Shown here: piece by piece, positions 1 to 5,083 of the stretch
How positions within the stretch are numbered: position 1 is the stretch's first letter
Layout: every line of letters begins with the position of its first letter
NCBI GenBank assembly: GCA_009392775.1
Contig: VFFT01000075.1
Span: 1 to 5,083 of the forward strand
Source of the DNA: SAR202 cluster bacterium
GTDB lineage: Bacteria; Chloroflexota; Dehalococcoidia; UBA3495
Length of the DNA: 5,083 nt
Direction of reading: 5' to 3'
Translations under genes and position numbers: made by a program
Notes under the pieces: model-generated
Told to the model about the DNA's origin: nothing
What the model saw: only the letters and a program-made list of their open reading frames with translations
Database searches by the model: none

Positions 1-1
1 C

Positions 2-619
2 AAGGAAGGAAACGGTGGTGTTTATAATTTTGTGACCAAGCGTGGTAAGGCGGCCGGACGGAATTCCAAGATATCATGGACTCAAGTAGAAACAGGGTCT
101 GCCATAACTTGGAAGTACCCGAGTGTAGTATTGCAAGGTGATAACTCTATCGGCGAATTTTACTCTGTGGCCCTAGTTAACAATTATCAGCAAGCAGATA
201 CTGGTACCAAGATGATCCATATTGGGAAAAATACAAAAAGCACCATTGTTGCGAAAGGTATCTCGGCTGGTAAGGCTGAAAATACTTATCGAGGACTTGT
301 GAAGATTAATGCATCTGCCAGTGGAGCTAAGAATTTTACTCAGTGCGATTCTCTACTAGTAGGTGATCAGTGTGGAGCGCACACGGTGCCGTACATTGAG
401 GTCAAAAATCCTACTGCTCAAATGGAACATGAAGCTACTACATCCAAAGTGAGCGATGACCAGCTCTTCTATTGCCAACAACGGGGAATAGGGGTGGAAG
501 AAGCCCATTATATGATTATTAACGGTTTTTGTAGGGGCATATTCCAAGAGTTGCCGTTTGAGTTTGCGATGGAAGCTTCGCAATTGTTAAAAGTCAGCTT
601 AGAAGGGACAGTTGGTTAA
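2..619 (+). CDS. sufB: SufB, Fe-S cluster scaffold subunit, C-terminal part (5' end outside window)
   Basis: This is the last 205 residues of SufB. The reading frame is open to the left edge (first full codon at base 2), so the GTG at 32 is an internal valine codon and not a start. The text around it, VYNFVTKR, is typical SufB beta-helix core. Further on are [20 protein letters not shown], then an EHEATTS motif, QLFYCQQRG, and the C-terminal helical stretch [12 protein letters not shown]. From memory of E. coli SufB, the Cys of TQCDS (residue 115 of this fragment) matches Cys405, and His143-Glu144 of EHEATT match His433-Glu434. These residues lie at the SufB-SufD interface where the cluster is thought to form. 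SufB acts in the cytosol in the SufBC2D complex. The gene ends 6 bases before sufC, which fits co-transcription. A full bacterial SufB is about 465-495 residues, so more than half lies upstream. Identity is very secure. Confidence 0.97.
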   Translation, partial: KEGNGGVYNFVTKRGKAAGRNSKISWTQVETGSAITWKYPSVVLQGDNSIGEFYSVALVNNYQQADTGTKMIHIGKNTKSTIVAKGISAGKAENTYRGLVKINASASGAKNFTQCDSLLVGDQCGAHTVPYIEVKNPTAQMEHEATTSKVSDDQLFYCQQRGIGVEEAHYMIINGFCRGIFQELPFEFAMEASQLLKVSLEGTVG

Positions 620-625
620 TAGATA

Positions 626-1399
626 ATGGCAAATCACGCTATATCCCCAATGTTACAAATCTCAGATCTGTGTGTCTCAATAGAAGATCAGCAAATATTG
701 AAAGGCGTTAACTTAACCGTTAATGCCGGAGAAGTGCACGCAATAATGGGTCCAAATGGGTCCGGTAAAAGCACTTTGGCTAATTCTTTGGCTGGGCGTC
801 CTGAATATAGCGTAGTTTCTGGACAGGTTCTATATCAAGGTGAGGATTTACTAACTTTGGAACCGGAGGATAGAGCGAGACGAGGGTTATTTTTGGCATT
901 CCAGTATCCTATGGAACTCCCAGGTGTCAGGGCATGGCAGTTCTTGAAAGCTGCCGTGGATGCGAAACGGCAACACAACGGGAACGATGAGATGAGCGCC
1001 CGGGAATTTGATCAGTTCTTGAAGGACAAAGTGTCGCAAGTGGATATTGACCCAGAGTTGAGTAGAAGGAACGTCAATGAGGGTTTCTCTGGCGGGGAAA
1101 AAAAGCGGAACGAAATATTGCAGATGGCCATGTTGGAACCGACTTTGGCTCTCCTGGATGAAACAGACTCAGGATTGGATATAGACGCATTGAGAATAGT
1201 GTCTGATGGAGTTAACAAACTGAGAAATCCATCGAATGCTGTAGTACTCGTGACTCATTATCAGAGGATACTGAATTATATCACCCCAGATTTTGTGCAT
1301 GTATTGGTCGATGGCAGAATAGTACGCTCAGGTGGCGCAGATCTTGCTCATGAACTAGAAGAAAAGGGCTATGATTGGATAAGGGAAACGGTCTCCTAA
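626..1399 (+). CDS. sufC: SufC, ABC-type ATPase of the SUF scaffold complex
   Basis: SufC is the cytosolic ABC-class ATPase that binds SufB and SufD and drives the shape change needed for cluster assembly. It is not a transporter. In the 257-residue product the Walker A GPNGSGKST is at 42-50, the Q-loop Gln at 93 (AFQYPMELPG), the signature FSGGEKKR at 154-161, Walker B plus D-loop LALLDETDSGLD at 174-185, and the H-loop His at 211 (VTHYQRIL). FSGGEKKRNEILQMA and ETDSGLDIDAL are diagnostic of SufC among ABC ATPases. The start is uncertain: ATG 626 gives 257 residues, while ATG 650 (Met9) gives 249 residues and begins at MLQISDL, which lines up with the usual SufC start (E. coli SufC is about 248 residues). 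Neither ATG has a clear Shine-Dalgarno sequence. I keep 626 because it lies just after the sufB stop and so favours translational coupling. No key residue is missing. Confidence 0.98.
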   Translation: MANHAISPMLQISDLCVSIEDQQILKGVNLTVNAGEVHAIMGPNGSGKSTLANSLAGRPEYSVVSGQVLYQGEDLLTLEPEDRARRGLFLAFQYPMELPGVRAWQFLKAAVDAKRQHNGNDEMSAREFDQFLKDKVSQVDIDPELSRRNVNEGFSGGEKKRNEILQMAMLEPTLALLDETDSGLDIDALRIVSDGVNKLRNPSNAVVLVTHYQRILNYITPDFVHVLVDGRIVRSGGADLAHELEEKGYDWIRETVS

Positions 1400-1505
1400 T
1401 CGAAGTACTTAGAGTGTGCTCGGTTAAGGGAAGTGCTGTCTTGCCAGAATAACGGATGTTTTCAAAGTATATTTTCATTAGATTAATTAGGGTGCGCATA
1501 TAGAC
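1400..1505 (+). other. sufC-sufD spacer, 106 bases, no firm signal
   Basis: This gap is long for an operon whose other junctions are 6 and 10 bases (sufB-sufC and sufD-sufS). It becomes AT-rich towards sufD (about 1459-1490). A TTGCCA at 1441-1446 and a TATATT at 1468-1473 look like -35 and -10 boxes, but the 21-base spacing is too long for a normal sigma-70-type promoter. I see no stem-loop followed by a T-run, so no terminator. A 15-codon open frame (ATG 1456 to TAG 1503) ends two bases before the sufD start and may be chance. No stronger claim is possible. Confidence 0.4.
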
Positions 1506-2843
1506 ATGTCTGAGATATCATCTAAATATCCACAATATACACATGATTACGACTTGGTTCGTTCAAATGATGGAATTGCATCTTGGTTGGAGGAAATAAG
1601 ACAGCCAGCGTGGTCTGTTTTCAACGATATCGGTCTCCCTACAGCGAGGCGGGGAAATGAAAAGTGGAAATATACCGATGTTAGACCTATAGCCAATCAG
1701 ACGTTTATCTATGGTCCCAGCGTTTCGATAGATAGGAGTGCGGAATTAAACTCCTTGGATAGCATAATCCCTAAGTCAGATGACTGGATAACTCTTGTCT
1801 TTATTGATGGTGTTTACCAGTCTGGCATGAGTGAGAAATCCTTAGACTCTGTAGAAGTTTCCACGTTATCTGAAGCACTTGAGAATCATGGAGACCTCGT
1901 AAAAAAGTATTTAGGGCGGGAAGCGGTTTATTCCGATGATGGATTTACAGCACTTAATACTGCGTTTATTGAAGATGGTGCTTTCGTGCTGGCCAGAGAA
2001 TCATCTGAACAAAATGCCGTCGTTAATTTGGTATTTCTGACATCTGGTAAGGTTAATAACTGTGTTACTTATCCTAGAGTGCTTTTAATAGCTCAACCCG
2101 GAAGTAATGTGAGCGTATTAGAAAACTACGTTAGTTTGTGTGATTCAACTTCTCTTACGAATTCGGTTACAGAAATATATGTGGAGGAAAATGCCACAGT
2201 AAAACATTACCGAATATGCCTGGAACGCGAAAAAGGCTTCCATATAGGCGTAAGTCGTGTGTGTCAGGATACGGGCAGCACATTCATATCCGCTTCGTTC
2301 GCACTCGGTGCTGCGATAGGTAGAAACGATTTTCAAGTGATACTAGATGGTGAGGGTGCGACCTGTGATCTTTCTGGATTGTATTTGACCCTGGATGATC
2401 AACACCAAGATAATTTTATTAGCATAGATCATGCTAAACCGAATGGTACCAGCAGATTATTCTACAAAGGCATTCTGGATGGCTCATCCAGAGCGGTTTT
2501 TGGTGGAAATGTCACAGTAAGGAAAGATGCGCAAAAAACTGATGCTCAGCAGACGGACAAAAACCTGTTGTTATCTGATACGGCCGAGATAGACAGTAAG
2601 CCAAGCTTGCTGATATATGCAGATGACGTTGTTTGTGGTCATGGCGCTACTGCTGGGCATATAGATGAAGATACTATGTTCTATATGCGGAGTAGAGGTT
2701 TAGACATGGAAACTGCCAGTCGAATCTTAATTCATGCATTTGCAGCGGAAATTCTGGATAAAGTAGAACTATTACCGCTTGGGGAGTTTCTGAGTAATAT
2801 TTATGATGAGTGTATCCCTTCTGCAACGTTAGCATTTGGATAG
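1506..2843 (+). CDS. sufD: SufD, Fe-S cluster scaffold subunit
   Basis: SufD is the SufB-like partner that completes the SufBC2D scaffold and is linked to iron entry into the nascent cluster. The 445-residue product has the N-terminal helical region with the family motif GNEKWKYTDVR at 50-60, a central beta-helix rich in short hydrophobic strands (about 170-340), and a conserved C-terminal block. That block includes FYKGILDGSSRAVFGG (319-334), LLLSDTAEIDSKPSL (354-368) and DDVVCGHGATAG (373-384). His379 in CGHGA corresponds, from family knowledge, to the functionally important His360 of E. coli SufD. The C-terminal FYMRSRGLD (392-400) and the final helices are also typical. The length is slightly above E. 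coli SufD (about 423). ATG 1506 is the only reasonable start, because a stop at 1488-1490 closes the frame upstream with no other start between. The Shine-Dalgarno sequence is poor (AGGG at 1489-1492, rather far). SufD rather than SufB is clear from the N-terminal motif and the position after sufC. Confidence 0.96.
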   Translation: MSEISSKYPQYTHDYDLVRSNDGIASWLEEIRQPAWSVFNDIGLPTARRGNEKWKYTDVRPIANQTFIYGPSVSIDRSAELNSLDSIIPKSDDWITLVFIDGVYQSGMSEKSLDSVEVSTLSEALENHGDLVKKYLGREAVYSDDGFTALNTAFIEDGAFVLARESSEQNAVVNLVFLTSGKVNNCVTYPRVLLIAQPGSNVSVLENYVSLCDSTSLTNSVTEIYVEENATVKHYRICLEREKGFHIGVSRVCQDTGSTFISASFALGAAIGRNDFQVILDGEGATCDLSGLYLTLDDQHQDNFISIDHAKPNGTSRLFYKGILDGSSRAVFGGNVTVRKDAQKTDAQQTDKNLLLSDTAEIDSKPSLLIYADDVVCGHGATAGHIDEDTMFYMRSRGLDMETASRILIHAFAAEILDKVELLPLGEFLSNIYDECIPSATLAFG

Positions 2844-2846
2844 GTG
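2842..2846 (+). promoter_or_regulatory. Ribosome binding site that fixes the sufS start
   Basis: AGGTG overlaps the sufD stop codon (TAG 2841-2843) and lies 7 bases before the ATG at 2854. This is good Shine-Dalgarno spacing. It favours ATG 2854 over the in-frame TTG at 2836, which would add six residues and overlap the end of sufD. It is the best-placed ribosome binding site in the window and suggests coupling of sufS to sufD translation. Confidence 0.6.
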
Positions 2847-2853
2847 CAGTAAT

Positions 2854-4080
2854 ATGGCCGACAGATTTGAAGTGGACTCTATAAGAAAAGATTTTCCCAT
2901 TTTAGCTCAGACTGTTAATGGTAAACCCTTAGTGTACCTTGATAATGCTGCGACTAGCCAAAAACCCCAATGTGTTATTGATTCTCTCTCGAATTACTAT
3001 CAGACTATAAACTCTAATGTACATAGAGGGGTTCACACTCTAAGTCAACTGGCCACTGATGACTATGAGACTGCCAGGAGTAAAATTAGGGGCCTTATTA
3101 ATGCCGAAAGTGATCAGGAAATTATATATACTCGTGGTACTACGGAGTCTATAAACCTAGTAGCTTACTCCTTTGGTTCGCAAAACGTAGAATCTGGAGA
3201 TGAGATAATAATAAGTGGTATGGAACATCATTCAAATATAGTGCCGTGGCAGCTGCTATGCGAGCAAAAGGGTGCTGTGTTAAAAATAATACCAATTACC
3301 GATGAAGGTGAATTAGATATTAATCAATATGAATCGATGCTTTCGAATAAGACAAAACTGGTAGCGGTAGTACATCAGTCGAACGCCTTAGGTACAATCA
3401 ATTCTGTAAAAGAAATAACTGAAATGGCGCATGCCTTTGGTGCTGTGGTTCTAATTGACGGCGCCCAATCTGCTCCACATATGAAGGTTGATGTACAAGA
3501 TATAGGATGCGACTTCTTTGCTTTCTCTGGGCATAAGTTGTATGGCCCTACTGGTATAGGAGTCTTGTACGGAAGGACTGATCTTCTTGATAGTATGGTT
3601 CCGTATCAGTCTGGCGGTGAGATGATAAAGTCAGTGACTTTTGACAAGACTATTTTTAATGTACTACCGCATAAATTTGAGGCTGGTACTCCAGACATTG
3701 CTGGCGCTATTGGACTGGGTGCGGCGATTGATTATGTGAATGATATTGGACTCGAGGCGATCAACTCGTATGAGTCTGAACTTACAGCTTATGGGACTGA
3801 TAGGTTGGAGCAAATAGCTGGTTTGCGTATTATTGGGACTTCTCTACACAAGGGCGCGGTATTGTCTTTTACGCTCGGTGATATACATCCTCATGACATA
3901 GGGACCATCTTGGATTCAGAGGGAATAGCCATAAGGACTGGGCATCATTGTGCACAGCCGGTTATGGAACGTTATGGTATACCGGCTACCGCGCGGGCAT
4001 CTATGTCGTTCTATAATACGAAAGAAGAAATCGATATTCTGGTCGCTGGTATCGATAAAGTACTGGAAATATTTAGTTAG
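2854..4080 (+). CDS. sufS: SufS, PLP-dependent cysteine desulfurase (group II)
   Basis: SufS converts L-cysteine to L-alanine and holds the sulfur as a persulfide on its active-site Cys, supplying sulfide for cluster assembly. With the ATG at 2854 the protein is 408 residues, the normal length (E. coli SufS 406). Landmarks: LDNAATSQKP (29-38), NVHRGVHTLS (55-64), TRGTTESINLVA (93-104), the EHHSN motif with cofactor-stacking His125, Asp202 and Gln205 in IDGAQSAPH, the Schiff-base lysine Lys228 in SGHKLYGPTG, and RTGHHCAQP with catalytic Cys366 and substrate-binding Arg361. ARASMSFYNT (380-389) supplies the second conserved Arg (Arg381). The RxGHHCAQP loop separates group II SufS from group I IscS/NifS. 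The start is set by family length and by AGGTG at 2842-2846; the longer TTG 2836 form is less likely. The partner is the SufU encoded downstream, since no sufE is seen. All catalytic residues are intact. Confidence 0.97.
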   Translation: MADRFEVDSIRKDFPILAQTVNGKPLVYLDNAATSQKPQCVIDSLSNYYQTINSNVHRGVHTLSQLATDDYETARSKIRGLINAESDQEIIYTRGTTESINLVAYSFGSQNVESGDEIIISGMEHHSNIVPWQLLCEQKGAVLKIIPITDEGELDINQYESMLSNKTKLVAVVHQSNALGTINSVKEITEMAHAFGAVVLIDGAQSAPHMKVDVQDIGCDFFAFSGHKLYGPTGIGVLYGRTDLLDSMVPYQSGGEMIKSVTFDKTIFNVLPHKFEAGTPDIAGAIGLGAAIDYVNDIGLEAINSYESELTAYGTDRLEQIAGLRIIGTSLHKGAVLSFTLGDIHPHDIGTILDSEGIAIRTGHHCAQPVMERYGIPATARASMSFYNTKEEIDILVAGIDKVLEIFS

Positions 4081-4153
4081 ACGCACGAAAATTTAATGGG
4101 CTAATATTTGCAGGAAGGTCCGTGGTCAACTTATATAGTTTTTTGGATTTGTC
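4081..4153 (+). other. sufS-sufU spacer, 73 bases, with an unused Shine-Dalgarno-like site
   Basis: This gap contains AGGAAGG at 4112-4118, one of the best Shine-Dalgarno-like strings in the window, but it is 35 bases before the sufU ATG and so cannot serve it. It precedes a GTG at 4122 that opens a 14-codon frame ending in TGA 4164-4166, which overlaps the first codons of sufU. TATAGT at 4134-4139 resembles a -10 box, but the nearest TTGCAG (4108-4113) is 20 bases away, too far for a good promoter. No hairpin terminator is visible. Confidence 0.35.
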
Positions 4154-4603
4154 ATGTCAGACTTGAGTTATTTGTATCAAGAAATACTATTAGAACATAA
4201 TAGCAAACCTAGGAATTATCGTACGCTTACAGATGCTACAGTAAGTGTAGAAGGTTATAACCCTCTATGTGGTGATAAATACACATTACAACTTAGGTTA
4301 GAGGACGACACTATTGTCGATATTGGATTTCAGGGTTCAGGATGTGCTATTTCTAAGGCTTCTACATCGATGCTAACTGAGCGAGTCAAGGGTAAGACTA
4401 CATCGGAGGCGGTTTCGGTATTCGACGCATTTCATACGATGGTGACGGAACCAGATAAAGATGTAGATTATGAATTATTGGAAGACTTGGAATTGCTTTC
4501 AGGAGTGTCTGCGTATCCGGCTAGAATCAAATGCGCAATTCTGGCGTGGCATGCTCTGAAAGAGGCTGTTGAAGGCGAATCAGGATCAATAAGCACAGAG
4601 TAA
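4154..4603 (+). CDS. sufU: SufU, Zn-dependent sulfurtransferase partner of SufS
   Basis: SufU takes the persulfide sulfur from SufS and passes it to the SufBCD scaffold. It replaces SufE in many Gram-positive and related bacteria. The 149-residue product has the IscU/NifU-N fold signature: YNPLCGDKYTL with Cys39 and Asp41, GSGCAISKASTSML with Cys64, and YPARIKCAILAW with Cys127. These are the four zinc-site residues known from Bacillus subtilis SufU (Cys41, Asp43, Cys66, Cys128). The 63-residue step between Cys64 and Cys127 includes the extra segment (about 80-118) that separates SufU from IscU, and the LPPVK-type chaperone-binding motif of IscU is absent. Arg124 of ARIKC matches an Arg reported as important for SufS interaction. 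ATG 4154 is the first start after an in-frame stop at 4136-4138. The Shine-Dalgarno sequence is weak (GGA at 4145-4147). The acidic tail (about 138-149) is not conserved in my memory of the family. Confidence 0.96.
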   Translation: MSDLSYLYQEILLEHNSKPRNYRTLTDATVSVEGYNPLCGDKYTLQLRLEDDTIVDIGFQGSGCAISKASTSMLTERVKGKTTSEAVSVFDAFHTMVTEPDKDVDYELLEDLELLSGVSAYPARIKCAILAWHALKEAVEGESGSISTE

Positions 4604-4662
4604 ATGATGTTCACATTGATCTGAAGAGATGACGCGGCGATTCTATTTCTTAGTAAAGCCTG

Positions 4663-5083
4663 ATGATGTTTAACAACTCTGAACTACAATTTGAAGGTAT
4701 TTATGATGATCTTATTATGGATCATTATCGGAATCCGCGTAACAGGAATCCAATAAACGAGTCGGATATTGAACATCACGACTGGAACCCATTCTGTGGT
4801 GATGACGTTGATATTAATATCGCGATCAATCAAAATAGTCAGATTTCTTGTATTTGTGTAGTTGCCCAAGGCTGTTCGATATTACAAGCATCTGCGTCAA
4901 TAATGGGCACGCTTGTGCTAAATCAGAAATTAACTGATGTATTATCTCTTTTTGAGAATTTCAAGTATTTGATGGAGACCTCTGACTTGAACGCATGTAC
5001 GGAGATTTCCCGCGAAATATCTGCCTTGAGTACAATTAGAAAGTATCCTGTGCGTATTAAGTGTGTCATGTTGCCTTGGGTTG
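4663..5083 (+). CDS. Second SufU/NifU-N-type protein, divergent paralogue (3' end outside window)
   Basis: The frame is open from ATG 4663 to the right edge without a stop, 140 residues so far. It starts MMFNNSELQFEGIYDDLIMD and then follows SufU landmark by landmark: DHYRNPRN (20-27), WNPFCGDD with Cys45 and Asp47, AQGCSILQASASIM with Cys71, and YPVRIKCVMLPW with Cys134. The Cys71-Cys134 step is 63 residues, exactly as in the upstream SufU, so this is a SufU-type and not an IscU-type protein. All four metal-site residues are kept. By eye the two proteins share only about a quarter to 30 percent identity, so this is an old duplication or a separate subfamily, not a recent copy. Odd points are W in place of the usual GY before NPxCGD, and extra cysteines at 63, 65 and 112. 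The start is 4663 or the adjacent ATG 4666; an in-frame stop at 4654-4656 rules out a longer form from ATG. No clear Shine-Dalgarno sequence precedes it. Its role as sulfur carrier or scaffold is inferred only. Confidence 0.88.
   Translation, partial: MMFNNSELQFEGIYDDLIMDHYRNPRNRNPINESDIEHHDWNPFCGDDVDINIAINQNSQISCICVVAQGCSILQASASIMGTLVLNQKLTDVLSLFENFKYLMETSDLNACTEISREISALSTIRKYPVRIKCVMLPWV

Noticed and set aside
32..34. GTG at 32 as the start of a 195-residue protein
   Set aside because: The frame stays open to the left edge and encodes SufB core residues ([10 protein letters not shown]) before it, so this is an internal valine codon.
356..583. Minus-strand open frame inside sufB, and similar ones at 1012-1218, 1281-1499 and 2145-2336
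   Set aside because: All lie wholly or mostly antisense to well-identified suf genes and show no motif or ribosome binding site. They are shadows of the coding strand.
1441..1473. TTGCCA plus TATATT as a promoter for sufD
   Set aside because: The spacing is 21 bases, beyond the usual 16-19, and such AT-rich matches are common by chance.
2836..2838. TTG at 2836 as the sufS start
   Set aside because: It would overlap the sufD end and add six residues (MDRCSN) not typical of SufS, whereas ATG 2854 has a well-spaced AGGTG and gives the family length.
4604..4624. ATG-ATG right after the sufU stop as a start for the second sufU
   Set aside because: It runs only six codons to TGA at 4622-4624 and is in a different frame from the gene starting at 4663. 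The shared ATGATGTT string at 4604 and 4663 is too short to call a repeat.
4604..4662. Terminator or promoter between the two sufU genes
   Set aside because: I found no stem-loop with a T-run and no -35/-10 pair with acceptable spacing.
4684..4869. Minus-strand open frame of 61 codons near the right end
   Set aside because: It lies antisense to the second sufU, whose conserved motifs show that the + strand is coding, and its translation has no recognisable feature.

Overview
The window is a stretch of one SUF iron-sulfur cluster assembly operon. All genes are on the + strand, in the order sufB (3' part only) - sufC - sufD - sufS - sufU - second sufU-like gene (5' part only). The four interior genes are complete and intact, and every catalytic or metal-binding residue I could place by family knowledge is present. 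No mobile element, CRISPR array, RNA gene or convincing terminator is visible.

Layout: 2-619 is the C-terminal part of SufB, running in from the left edge. 626-1399 is SufC, 6 bases after sufB. A 106-base spacer precedes SufD (1506-2843). SufS (2854-4080) follows after 10 bases. A 73-base spacer precedes SufU (4154-4603), and a 59-base spacer precedes a second, divergent SufU/NifU-N-type protein (4663 to the right edge, open at its 3' end). The last gene has no stop codon in the window and is easily missed, but its translation carries the whole SufU signature set.

How the genes work together: SufS removes sulfur from cysteine as a persulfide. SufU, a Zn-binding sulfurtransferase of the Bacillus/actinobacterial type and not the SufE of Escherichia coli, should take over that sulfur. 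The SufB-SufC-SufD scaffold, powered by SufC ATP hydrolysis, builds the cluster. The second SufU-like protein may be a spare or specialised sulfur acceptor, or a scaffold.

Organism: SufU in place of SufE points away from typical Proteobacteria and towards a Gram-positive, Chloroflexota, Deinococcus-like or similar bacterium. The DNA is moderately AT-rich, and ATA, AGA and AGG codons are frequent in all genes, including the second sufU, so I see no compositional sign that any gene came from elsewhere. The B-C-D-S-U order differs from the sufCDSUB order of Bacillus. I suspect an uncultured lineage such as a Chloroflexota relative, but this is a guess from gene content. Shine-Dalgarno sequences are weak except before sufS.
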